Position numbers and translations under genes: made by a program | Notes under the pieces: generated by a model | The model's input: only the letters and a program-made list of their open reading frames with translations | Database searches by the model: none | What the model was told of the DNA's origin: nothing | Assembly: GCA_003602285.1 (NCBI GenBank) | Contig: QZVU01000007.1 | Location: forward strand, 141,618 to 205,617 | Length of the DNA: 64,000 bases | Source: Arthrobacter frigidicola | GTDB lineage: Bacteria; Actinomycetota; Actinomycetes; Actinomycetales; Micrococcaceae | Reading direction: 5' to 3' | In this document: positions 33,780 to 42,622 of the stretch, one piece after another | Layout of the letters: each line of letters begins with the position of its first letter | How positions within the stretch are numbered: the first letter of the stretch is position 1

Positions 33780-34275
33780 TCACACAGCACAACCCGCCTC
33801 GGCCGGTCAGCGCGAGTTTGTCCTAGCTGTTGACCAGCGTGCTGGTGAGCGCGGCTGATGGCGAAGATCACCGATACGACCCAGTCGAGGAACTGGACCT
33901 TCGGTGCATGGGTCAGCAGTCCCGCGACCATCCGGTCCCGGGTCCCGTCCACCTGGAGCTAAGGTGTCGCTGCCGCACCGCCTGTCACGGATCGAGCGCC
34001 ACCTGAACGTCGCCGCGCGATCGCGCACCGTCAGTGGTAAGGGACGCCCTTCACCACGGGACGATTTTCGCGGAGCGGGCGCTTCCCGCTGCCCGACGGA
34101 GCGGGCAGCAGCGGTCGGATCCGGTCCCGCTGGACACGTGTGCAACGCTGCTCGAGAGATGCGCCCTCATGCCAGATTCCCTCACAGCAGGAGGAGACGT
34201 GCCCGACGTCGGTTCGTGTGCAAGCCGGTTGCGGCGTTCCTCTTCCCGCTTTGTGGTTATAGGGTCCGTTTGCGG
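33780..34275. other. Stretch without a convincing gene, right end of unit 1
   Basis: About 500 bp between the LysR stop and the left arm of repeat B. Short open frames exist on both strands but none has a ribosome binding site or a recognisable product. It may hold decayed coding DNA. Confidence 0.5.
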
Positions 34276-34675
34276 CTTCCGCACCCGACATGTGCGGGGG
34301 TCGGGCGAGAGATTGTCCGTAAGGCCTTCGGCGGGGACGATCGGGGGTGTGGACACTGTCCACACTTCGGGTCGCGGACTGGGCCGTACCGGTGCCGAAC
34401 GGTGCCGGATTGCGGAGGTTTTCGGGGCAGTGGCTGAATTCCGGGGGCTGGAGTCCGGTTCGAGTCCCACTTCGGGCACATGTTTTCCCTAGTCAGAGGC
34501 CCTTTTGCTCTCTGACTGTTGACAGCCGGCCCAATTCTGCGGTCCGGGTGCCGGATCTGGTGGCTGAGTTGGGGTTTTTCCGGGGGCGGGGTGGCTCCTT
34601 TCTCGCGAAGCCCGGTTTGGGCGTTCTTACTACTTCATGGGTGAGCGGCGGGGTAGGTACATGACTGTGGTGAGG
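34276..34675 (+). repeat. Compound att-like repeat, copy B (complete)
   Basis: Left arm: a weak hairpin region at 34276-34303, then the palindrome GTGTGGACACTGTCCACAC at 34347-34365. After 92 bp comes the tRNA-derived core (from 34457), then the inverted repeat and the right arm. The right-arm half-site reads TGTTGACA, with one change from copies A, D and E. The core lacks the anticodon arm, so it is no functional tRNA. Confidence 0.92.
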
Positions 34676-34788
34676 AATCTTGTGAACCTCTTCCGCGTCT
34701 CCTTATCCGGTCCTTGAGCGGGCCACCCGAGGATCAACAGACGATGCCCCGCCTATCCGCTATGGGAGTTCGGTGGCCGGATCGTCGG

Positions 34789-35913
34789 TTACCTGCCGGT
34801 TTGAACGGTGAGAAGCTCGCGCACGTCGGCCGGGAGTGAGCGCGCGTCATTCGCGTCGCGGTACAGCAGTCCGCAGCCGTCGAGCTCGACCGTGATCGTC
34901 GGCCCGAGTTCATGCCCCTCCCGGCTCGGCCAGAGCGTCAGGAACATCGTTGCCGACTCGTCACAGGAGCGCGATGCCGGCCCGGACGCGGCAACGTCTG
35001 CTACCAAGCGGGCGGTCGCCGTGTCGAGCATGCCACCAGCAACGAAGTGGCCTGTATGAAGCCTGCCTGTCGCTGGAGCGGCCATCGCCCCGTGCGGCTC
35101 CGACCCGGTCGACTCCGCCGCGTCTGCCGGAGCGGGCTCGACCGCATAACGGCACCAACGCATTCCATCTATTTCGGCCAGCACGGAGTCGGCTATCGGC
35201 GCGGGGGGAGCCGGTGACGCTCCGACGGTGCCCGAAGAGGAACCAGCCGATGGAATCGACAGCGGTATCCCCTCATTGAAGGGAGCAGTCCATGCCGCCG
35301 CACACCCGCTGTCCAGGGCAGCGCGCGGTACAACCAGTGTCCGCTTCATCGTCGTGGTGTCTCGTACGGACAGCCCGGCCAGGGCCTTGTGCACGCCGGG
35401 CTTCGTCTTGGCGCACCTGTCCCGGGGGTAGTGCGCGTGGACCGCCTGGCCGGCCGCATCGACGAGCCAAAGCGGGGACACAAGTTCCATATCCGCCGAA
35501 CACGGGCCAGGGCCGACCCCGTCATCCGGCTCGGCCAGGGCTGCCAACAGTGGTGCCATATCACCGGTGAGAGTGACAGCGGCGACGGCGCTCCACCGTC
35601 CTTCGGCAGCATCAATGCTGGCCATCTGATCGCAGCGAACGGCGGTGGTCGGGACGAAACCGGTCGGCACCCGGCCGGCCTCAGGCGCATCCGGATGCTG
35701 GGGACCGGGTGGGTTGGTCGGGTCGGGAGGATCGGCCCAGCCGCCCAGATTCGGCGCGAGACAGTCGTAGCCATCGACAATCTCGGCAGCGTCCACGGGT
35801 TGAGCGTTGCCGCCGGGGGCACCGCACCCGCTTAGCAGCACGGACACAAATGCGACGGCGAGCAGCACCTGGGTCAAAGCCAAGAACCCGTTCGTCGGAT
35901 GCAGTGCACGCAT
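34789..35913 (-). CDS. Putative secreted lipoprotein
   Basis: A 374-residue protein of unknown role. The N-terminus has a hydrophobic stretch (LTQVLLAVAFVSVLLSGC) ending in a lipobox LLSGC with the cysteine near residue 30, so Lgt should modify it and hold it on the outer face of the membrane. The mature part is rich in Ala, Pro, Gly and Asp and contains about ten cysteines that could form disulfides. I see no known domain. It is transcribed alone, away from the gene to its right. Confidence 0.78.
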   Translation of the reverse strand: MRALHPTNGFLALTQVLLAVAFVSVLLSGCGAPGGNAQPVDAAEIVDGYDCLAPNLGGWADPPDPTNPPGPQHPDAPEAGRVPTGFVPTTAVRCDQMASIDAAEGRWSAVAAVTLTGDMAPLLAALAEPDDGVGPGPCSADMELVSPLWLVDAAGQAVHAHYPRDRCAKTKPGVHKALAGLSVRDTTTMKRTLVVPRAALDSGCAAAWTAPFNEGIPLSIPSAGSSSGTVGASPAPPAPIADSVLAEIDGMRWCRYAVEPAPADAAESTGSEPHGAMAAPATGRLHTGHFVAGGMLDTATARLVADVAASGPASRSCDESATMFLTLWPSREGHELGPTITVELDGCGLLYRDANDARSLPADVRELLTVQTGR

Positions 35914-36177
35914 GGCTTCACCCTGCCGGGAATGGCCGGCCGCGTCGATAGTTCAAACACCTTCGTTATCGGAACGAAAGCCTGCACACACCGAAGTAAT
36001 CAAGTCCTGCACAATTGTCGGCCCGGCACCATCACGACCCGGACGCCCGTGCAGCTCTCACCTAACCAGCGAGCAGAAATGAGGCTTCGGACGAAGACCA
36101 AGAACAGGGTCGAGGGCATGGAACGCTGATCCGGGCGGCTGCATGGGTACGCTCTCGGTTGCGCAGCTCCCGCTTTG

Positions 36178-37509
36178 CTAACTTCCTCTGGTTCCTCGGA
36201 CAATTCGAGCAAGGACTGTGTCGCGTCCGCTTAGGGTGGATGGTTGATATGCCTTCATGAGCCAGCCGATCACTCCGGGTGCTGCTCCGATTGCTGCCCC
36301 TGCCGCAGCCCCGGGTGGTCCTGCGAAAACGGCGCCAAGGGTGGCAGATACGGCTATGGATGACCCATCAACGATCATGTGCTGTCGGAGGGTGGAACTC
36401 TTGCTTGTGGCTTTATTGATGTCATGGATTCGCGGTATGAGAGCGTCCTCGACACGGGCAGCGAGGGTTGCCGGGTCATCGTCCTTTGCGTCGCGGGCTA
36501 GGGCAGATAGTGATCGTCTCCAGTCGTCGAAACTGTCCTCATCCTTTCTGACCTTGACCGTCGTGTTTAGGTCGAGTTCGAGGTCCGGTATTAGCAGCCT
36601 GGATACTTCGGTCAGGACTTCGCTGGGATGCCGCTCCACCCTTGACTGCTTCGTTACTGCCAAAGCCAGCTTTGCGCGGAGCAGCGAGAAGTCAGCGTCG
36701 GTCGGTGGTGCGTATGTCGCCTGAGCGTCGTCGGCGATCGCGAGACTCTTCGCGAGGTACAGAAACTCATCCTGATGGACGAACGGCTTGTCTGCTGCGC
36801 GGATGTGCATGCCGACGGGCATCACGTTAAGTCCACGGATGTTGTCCCATCTCGCGGTCGGTGGATCCATGGATCCTCCTGCGGACGCAGCCTCAAGCAT
36901 CTGAGTTGCGCGCACATCATGCCGAACACTTGATTCAAGTGACTCCTTCCGCGAGATGACGACCGGCCATTGGTCACGCAGGATCAAGATTTGCTTGTCG
37001 ATGAGCGGCGCTAACCTCGTTACGTTGAGGACTATTTGCTTGAACCACTCTCGCGAATGGTCCTCATTGTTGAGTCCACGGCTGTACCCGCCGTGTCGTG
37101 CGAATAGCTGCGGCCCGGATTGCATTGAACCACTCTGAGATCCGGGACGGTTGCCCTCCATGCGCAACTCTCGAGTTGCAGGAAGGGAGTCAAAGTCGTT
37201 GAAGAAAAAGGCGGCTAGGGGGTCATGAAGAAGGAGCCTTGGGTAGTAGAGGAGTGAAGCCGTTAGCTCCGGACCAAACTCTCGATGGTTCCAGTTGCCC
37301 GCAAGCCATCCGCCCGGATAGTAAGTACCAGCGGGTACGGCGTCACCGATGGATGCGCGCGCGCTTTCGGTGAGAAGGGCGCCGATCTCCTCAATCTGGC
37401 GGTACGACAGAACGTCGAGTTCGGGTGCAGTAGGCAGGTCGCCGAAGTACTCCCGTAGCACGTCAAGTGGTGTAACGGGACGGAAGCGGGGAATGCTCAT
37501 GTCAGTCAA
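36178..37509 (-). CDS. Uncharacterised 443-residue protein with a C-terminal glycine-rich hydrophobic segment
   Basis: I do not recognise this protein. Residues about 1-370 are soluble and carry no motif I can name; the part VEDALIPRIHDINKATS comes before a hydrophobic Ala/Gly-rich region (SSIAVSATLGAVFAG, then GAAAGAAIGAAPGVIGWL) that could be one or two membrane segments. It is flanked by long non-coding stretches, so it is probably a single-gene unit. The location in a unit that also carries an OLD-like gene makes a defence or interbacterial role possible, but nothing in the sequence shows it. Confidence 0.7.
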   Translation of the reverse strand: MTDMSIPRFRPVTPLDVLREYFGDLPTAPELDVLSYRQIEEIGALLTESARASIGDAVPAGTYYPGGWLAGNWNHREFGPELTASLLYYPRLLLHDPLAAFFFNDFDSLPATRELRMEGNRPGSQSGSMQSGPQLFARHGGYSRGLNNEDHSREWFKQIVLNVTRLAPLIDKQILILRDQWPVVISRKESLESSVRHDVRATQMLEAASAGGSMDPPTARWDNIRGLNVMPVGMHIRAADKPFVHQDEFLYLAKSLAIADDAQATYAPPTDADFSLLRAKLALAVTKQSRVERHPSEVLTEVSRLLIPDLELDLNTTVKVRKDEDSFDDWRRSLSALARDAKDDDPATLAARVEDALIPRIHDINKATSKSSTLRQHMIVDGSSIAVSATLGAVFAGPPGAAAGAAIGAAPGVIGWLMKAYQPSTLSGRDTVLARIVRGTRGS

Positions 37510-38158
37510 CGAGACGCCAATCTTTCGCTCACCACAAGGAACTTAGGAAGATAAGAGGGCACGTCTAGGTCCTTCCCGATAGGCGGAGGTTTGAATATTT
37601 CATCGGCTCAGATTGATGATGCCGAGGATCAGGAAGCTGCCACCGATGAAAGAGGATATAGCCGACGTCGAGCGATCGGTTCGCCACTGCGTAGCCGAAG
37701 GTTCCGTTCTGCTGCTTACGACACTAATCTAACGGCTGCCGTGTTGCCCTGAGAGCAGGCTTGTTGGGACTGTCCGTAAGCCGATCCCTCAAGGAACACT
37801 TTTAAGGGCGGGTCAACGCGGCAGCGGAGCGATCATTTTGGGCACGAAGCCCTACGACTAATTTACTACGCCGCCGATCAACTCCATGCTCAGGCCGGGC
37901 CCCAGGTCGATGAGTTGGGCGGGTTCAGCCGGGACTCTCACGGCTGCACCCTATGCACCCCTACCTGCTGCTAGCACCTGATCAGGCCGATGGGCGTCAG
38001 CCGATGGTCCAGCAGTAATTGTAGTGCTACGCGGTAAGCTAAGATCCAAGCGGCCTGCCCTGCTCGTCGGTCATCCAACCTACATCGGCACAATCAACGC
38101 TCTCGGCTTGAGGGCGGCTGCGCGTTCGTTTATGAGGCTCGGTAAGGTAGAGGCCCTG
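37510..38158. other. 650-bp stretch without a convincing gene
   Basis: Between the 443-residue gene and the small membrane protein. It is A+T-richer than the core region, with many stops in all frames. I see no tRNA, no strong hairpin and no recognisable gene remnant. Confidence 0.5.
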
Positions 38159-38629
38159 TTAGTCTTTCATCGGAACGGTGTTGGTGGAATACACCTTACG
38201 TCCGTCACCCAGCTCCACCCAGGGATGCATTTTGTCGAAGGGAATCCCGCTGGCGCGCCGCAATTCCCGGAGTTCGGGAACCGGCACAAGAAGCTTGACC
38301 GGAACTCCCCCCGGCTCGGCGGTGGCGGGCAGTCTTGTAGCCCAAACAGGTGGCCGCGTTACCCACATGTTGCTGCCAAAACCCCGCTCACCCATCTCAA
38401 CTGCATAGTTGGTGACGGTCACCGATTTGTCACCCTGGTTCTTGAGCTCGATTTGTATGAAGTCATCACCGTCGAACTGCGGGTCCTCGTAGACCGGAAT
38501 GATGTAGGAACTATCGACCTTCACCTTGCGCCCTGAAGTCCGATGCACAGAAATCTGCCACACTAATGCGGCAACCGCCACCAACGTGCCTAACACCCCG
38601 GCCACTGCGCCCCAAGTTTCGATACTCAC
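38159..38629 (-). CDS. Small membrane-anchored protein of unknown function
   Basis: 156 residues: a single N-terminal membrane helix (WGAVAGVLGTLVAVAALVW) and a polar domain likely to fold as beta strands (FIQIELKNQGDKSVTVTNYAV). Short proteins of this layout are widespread in actinobacterial accessory DNA and have no known role. It is divergent from the OLD-like gene with a 280-bp gap, so the two could share a control region. Confidence 0.72.
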   Translation of the reverse strand: MSIETWGAVAGVLGTLVAVAALVWQISVHRTSGRKVKVDSSYIIPVYEDPQFDGDDFIQIELKNQGDKSVTVTNYAVEMGERGFGSNMWVTRPPVWATRLPATAEPGGVPVKLLVPVPELRELRRASGIPFDKMHPWVELGDGRKVYSTNTVPMKD

Positions 38630-38910
38630 AGTGTCCCCGTGCGAAGCGGACGCGTTCGATTAAAATTCATCCCCTCAGAATACAAACACCCTACGACTCT
38701 TCAAAAACACCTCCGGCCAGCGAGGCTGCCGCAGCTGTACACATACAGATTGGTATTCACTAGTAGCGAAGCAGTTGGCTGCGACTGGTTTGGGCGGTCT
38801 GGGAGGGACGATTGTCTTCAGCCCTACCGGGCGCGATTTCACTGTACAAAGAGGATAGGTCTTGGCGGTGGAGGGTGTTTACTGTCAGACGCAGGCATCA
38901 TAATAGGGAA

Positions 38911-40827
38911 ATGCGTCTAATCTCAGCCCGAGTCACCAACTTCCGGAATGTTGTCGACAGCGAGGAAATCGTGATCGACCCGGAAGTAACCTGCCTTGTC
39001 GGCAAAAACGAGAGCGGTAAGACCGCGCTCCTCAGTGCCCTTTACCGCGTTCACCCTGTCCATGAGGCGACCACTTTCGAGCCAGCAAAGGACTACCCGC
39101 GTTGGAAGTTGTCGAAAGACAGGCGTGAGCAACTGGTCGACGATGCGATTCCGGTGTCAGCTGTTTTCGCTATCGAAGATGCGGATCGAACCGCAATTGC
39201 TGAAGTGTTCGGAGAGGGTGTTCTGCTCTCCGACACCTTCGGCCTACAACGGACCTATGGAGGAGAGGTTACTTGCACCCTCGATGTGGATCCGACCAGG
39301 GCGACCAAGAACCTGTTCACGACCCTGAAGACTCCCGCCAGCCTGCAGGCGGAGTTTGAAGATGACCTGCTAATGGGCAACGTGGCGTTGAAATCCAGAA
39401 AGTTGACCCACACCGAGGATGATGAATGGGCCGCTGAAGACCTAACTGGTCTCCAGACTGAGTTGGCGACCAGACTTGGTTCCAACAACACCAATGGGGC
39501 GGTGCAGGCGTTGCTGATTGCGCGTCTGCCCAAGTTTTTCTACTTCGCTGACTATCAGTCGCTGCCAGGCCGCATCGATATCGACAAGCTACAGGGCGAG
39601 GAGACGCCTGGAGAGACGGGTATGCAGACAGCTCGCGCGCTGCTCAAACTAGCGTCAACAGACGCAGCGTCGCTCACTGACGAGGATTTCGAAGACCGCA
39701 AAGCGGAACTTGAGACGGTCAGCAACGAGATCACTCAGGAAGTACTAACCTTCTGGAAACAGAACGAAGACCTCTCAATCCAGATCGACATCGACAAGGT
39801 CACAGTCCCAAACCAGAACGGGTACAACGGAGCGACGGCGGTAGCGAAGTATCTCGACATTCGCGTACGAGACGCGAGGCATGGGTTCACAAACAACTTC
39901 GACCAGCGGTCAAGTGGCTTCCGATGGTTCTTCAGCTTCCTCGCCGCGTTTAGTGAGTTTCGAGACTACGAACACGGCGTCGTGGTGCTACTGGACGAGC
40001 CAGCTCTAACTCTCCATGGTCGAGCACAAGCCGACTTCCTTAACTACATCGATGAACGCCTCGCCGCTTCGACTCAGGTCATTTTCACCACCCACTCGCC
40101 CTTCATGGTCGATCCCACGAAGCTCGATAGAGTCAGAATCATTGAGGACAGGGGTGCCAGACTAGGATCTGTTGCCACGCAGGAAGTCATGGCGGTTGGT
40201 GTTGATTCCCTCTTTCCTCTTCAGGCAGCTCTTGGCTACGACATCGCGCAGAACCTTTTCATCGGTCCAAACAATTTGGTTGTGGAAGGGACATCGGACT
40301 ACACCTACCTCTGGCTTCTCAGTGAACGGCTGTCTGCATTGGACAGGGAGGGCTTAGATGCAGCCTGGCGCGTCTTGCCGGCAGGAGGAGCCGCCAACAT
40401 TCCCTCCTTCGTCGCGCTGATGGGACAAACCCTTGACGTCACTACGTTGATCGACGGAGGCCCCTCCGCGCAAACGAAACTGCATAACTTGGCCGATCGG
40501 GGTCTCCTGCAGAAGAAGCGCATATTTGTCACAGATCAGTTCACCGACGGCATCTCACCATCTGATATTGAGGATCTGTTTGACCCGAAAGACTACCTCC
40601 ATCTGTACAACTTGACCTTTGGTACAAAGCTCACCAAGACGTCAATTCCTGGTAGAGATCGAATCGTAGCCCGCATTGGCCGTGCTGTTGGAGCGCCTTT
40701 TGTCGACCACGGAGCGCCGGCCGATTATCTTCTGCGGCACCGACAGGTTCAACTCCCAAAACTGAACGACTTGACGTTGAATCGCTTCGAAAACCTCTTC
40801 CGGGCAATCAACAAGACCCTTATCTGA
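38911..40827 (+). CDS. OLD-like protein: AAA/ABC ATPase with C-terminal TOPRIM-like domain
   Basis: 638 residues. The N-terminus (LISARVTNFRNVVDSEE) is that of SMC/RecF-type ATPases, with Walker A GKNESGKTA near residue 31, and late in the ATPase VVLLDEPALTLHG and TTHSPFMVD (Walker B and the switch His, residues about 355-400). The C-terminal part from NNLVVEGTSDYTYL (near 452) with IDGGPSAQTKL resembles the TOPRIM nuclease domain of overcoming-lysogenization-defect (OLD) proteins. No UvrD-like helicase follows, so it resembles class 1, stand-alone OLD. Such proteins often act against phages. The start at 38911 is chosen by domain fit; its ribosome binding site is weak. Confidence 0.85.
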   Translation: MRLISARVTNFRNVVDSEEIVIDPEVTCLVGKNESGKTALLSALYRVHPVHEATTFEPAKDYPRWKLSKDRREQLVDDAIPVSAVFAIEDADRTAIAEVFGEGVLLSDTFGLQRTYGGEVTCTLDVDPTRATKNLFTTLKTPASLQAEFEDDLLMGNVALKSRKLTHTEDDEWAAEDLTGLQTELATRLGSNNTNGAVQALLIARLPKFFYFADYQSLPGRIDIDKLQGEETPGETGMQTARALLKLASTDAASLTDEDFEDRKAELETVSNEITQEVLTFWKQNEDLSIQIDIDKVTVPNQNGYNGATAVAKYLDIRVRDARHGFTNNFDQRSSGFRWFFSFLAAFSEFRDYEHGVVVLLDEPALTLHGRAQADFLNYIDERLAASTQVIFTTHSPFMVDPTKLDRVRIIEDRGARLGSVATQEVMAVGVDSLFPLQAALGYDIAQNLFIGPNNLVVEGTSDYTYLWLLSERLSALDREGLDAAWRVLPAGGAANIPSFVALMGQTLDVTTLIDGGPSAQTKLHNLADRGLLQKKRIFVTDQFTDGISPSDIEDLFDPKDYLHLYNLTFGTKLTKTSIPGRDRIVARIGRAVGAPFVDHGAPADYLLRHRQVQLPKLNDLTLNRFENLFRAINKTLI

Positions 40828-41076
40828 TGCACTGATTTCACAGGACCTCGTCACGTCCTCGCCACATCATGGGGCCCGTCATCCCGCCCAAGTGTGGGGT
40901 CACGCGGAGGGGTGCGTTTCCGGCGAGGGTCTTTCACCGCACACCGTCCGGGCGCATAGAGGCTGCGTGGTCTGAACCATCTCCACGGGTTCATGGTGCT
41001 TCTCTCTACGGTCACTCAAACTTTCGTTGTGCTTAACAGACCTGGCAAAGCCGATAATCGGAATGCGCCCCACGGC

Positions 41077-41464
41077 GGCGTACCCTGTCATCGCGGGGTA
41101 CGCCTTTCCAGGGAGGACACCGGCGGGAGAAGTGGGGATGTGGACAGTGTCCACACTTGAGGTCTCGGACTGGGCCGACAGGTGCCGGACTGGGCGGATT
41201 GCCGGAGTTTTCGGGGGAGTTGCGGATTTCCGGGGCCCCGAAGTCTGGTTCGAGTCCCACTTCGGGCACATGTTTTCCCAAGTCAGAGGGTTTTTTCCTC
41301 TCTGAATGTGGACCGCCGGCCCAATTCTGCGGTCCGGGTGCCGTTCTGGGGCATGGGTTGGGTTTTCCGGGGGCGGGGTGCCTCCTTTCTGTCGCGGAGC
41401 CCGGGTTGGTCGTTCTTACTACTTCAAGGGGAGGGGTGGGGTAGCTACAAGACTGTGGTGAGAG
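41077..41464 (+). repeat. Compound att-like repeat, copy C (complete, most diverged)
   Basis: Left arm: hairpin GGCGTACCC/GGGTACGCC (41077-41104), then the palindrome at 41138-41156 with its first base changed (ATGTGGACAGTGTCCACAC). After 91 bp comes the core (from 41247) and the right arm, where the inverted repeat and half-site (TGTGGACC) carry several changes. It shows more differences than the other copies but keeps every part and the spacing. Confidence 0.92.
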
Positions 41465-41933
41465 TTTCTTGACCTGGTCATGTAGCGTCTTTGCGTTGAT
41501 GACTCATGCGCACCATCACCACGAGCGAACGTAGGTTGTCGCGACCTCGGACCTGCTCATTGGCGGCTTCTCTAGGCTCAGCCCGTATCGGCGTGCCGTT
41601 GTTTCAAGCCCCAACCGAGTGCACCGTGGAGGAGACGGACCGTACCCTGAGACATCCGAGTAGGACTATTGAAGCGCTATAGCGAAGAGGGCCAGGAGCG
41701 GCCGAACTCCCTGGGCGAGGGCCTCTCCCACGCCGGTCCCGCGTGCACGTCTCAGCGCCAACCGATCAGCGACGAAGAGCACGAGCCCGGACAGGAACAT
41801 GAACAAGCAGGCGGTGGGGTGCCCGAGAAGGCAATTCTCGTTGGGGCCGTGATAACCGAGACCGGAGGCTATACCAAACTGCGAATAACCAAGACGTTCA
41901 ACATTTCCAGAGCGACTTTGTACGGTAATCTGG
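41465..41933. other. Stretch without a convincing gene, left side of unit 3
   Basis: About 470 bp. A plus-strand frame of 100 codons starting near 41669 runs into the following antisense gene and has no good ribosome binding site; I do not call it. Confidence 0.5.
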
Positions 41934-42596
41934 CTACTTCTGAGAACCGCGAGTCTTCTGTTGTTCGGTGATTTGCCTAATCTCGCGCCCTAATTCCTCG
42001 GTCGCCCGTATGTATTCGAGAGCTGAATCGTAAGTGATATCGCTTTGCCCGTGAGCGGCACCATTGCGCAGCCGGGCAAGCCGGTCTACCAACTTCTTGA
42101 GCTCAGGAGAAACATCTGGTGCCCTTCTCATAGTAATAATAGGACCGCCCCGAGACGAGTCAACTCCCATAGCCGTTAGATACGAAGCAACGTCGCGCTC
42201 CAGCTCAATGAAGGCAGCAATGACTCCAGCCGAGGGCTGTACCTGAGCCAACCTGATCGCGATGTCGTCCTGCATATCACTATCTCGCGTCGTAACTACA
42301 GGATCACCCGAGTGACGCTCCTCAATCTCCTCAGCGACTTCTCCGACGGCCTCCGGGGACCACTGCGCTTCCACCCCTGGCACCGTGAATCGCTCCAACT
42401 TCGCCATTCGCTTAGAGAACTCATCGATGAGTTTTCTAACTTGGTCCCTAAAAATTAGTAAGAGAGTCAGGACCACAAGCGGCCACGCTACTGAGCTGAC
42501 AATGGAAGCAACGAAATCGAGGAAGTCGAGTAACCGCGACCACGCTAATTGGTTTGATGCTTCGAATGGAGGTGTGGGCGTCGGGGTTGGGATCAC
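41934..42596 (-). CDS. Membrane protein with HEPN-like RNxxxH motif
   Basis: About 220 residues. A Thr/Pro-rich start is followed by one strong membrane helix (IVSSVAWPLVVLTLLLIF, about residues 27-45), a basic region and FTVPGVEAQWSPE, then an alpha-helical cytoplasmic domain. Near residue 190 it reads LARLRNGAAHGQ; RNxxxH is the pattern of the HEPN RNase active site and of DUF4145-like proteins. The GTG at 42596 is preferred, because an upstream ATG (42656) would overlap the divergent gene and adds a cysteine-rich leader. Its function is unproved. Confidence 0.75.
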   Translation of the reverse strand: MIPTPTPTPPFEASNQLAWSRLLDFLDFVASIVSSVAWPLVVLTLLLIFRDQVRKLIDEFSKRMAKLERFTVPGVEAQWSPEAVGEVAEEIEERHSGDPVVTTRDSDMQDDIAIRLAQVQPSAGVIAAFIELERDVASYLTAMGVDSSRGGPIITMRRAPDVSPELKKLVDRLARLRNGAAHGQSDITYDSALEYIRATEELGREIRQITEQQKTRGSQK

Positions 42597-42622
42597 GAGC
42601 CAACAGTAGCGGCTAGTGGGGC

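Larger units (their letters stand above)
28488..34480 (+). mobile_element. Att-bounded cargo unit 1 (about 6.0 kb)
   Basis: The DNA between repeat copies A and B. It carries a DUF1345 membrane protein, an unknown protein, two zinc-dependent dehydrogenases and a divergent LysR regulator. No integrase, relaxase or transposase is visible. The boundaries are repeat copies of the tRNA-Leu end, so it behaves in structure like an inserted element lacking its own recombinase. The mobile nature is inferred from the repeats, not shown. Confidence 0.65.
34457..41270 (+). mobile_element. Att-bounded cargo unit 2 (about 6.8 kb)
   Basis: The DNA between copies B and C. It carries a lipoprotein, an unknown 443-residue protein, a small membrane-anchored protein and an OLD-like ATPase-TOPRIM protein. 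The base composition from about 35.9 kb to the end is visibly less GC-rich than the core region and uses codons such as AGA, ATA and TTA more freely. No recombinase is seen. Foreign origin is inferred. Confidence 0.65.

Noticed and set aside
34457-34480. Additional tRNA genes at the repeat copies
   Set aside because: Only the T-arm and acceptor 3' half are present; there is no anticodon arm or 5' acceptor strand.
41669-41971. A 100-codon frame at the left of cargo unit 3
   Set aside because: No ribosome binding site, unlike-protein composition, and it overlaps the end of the membrane HEPN-like gene.
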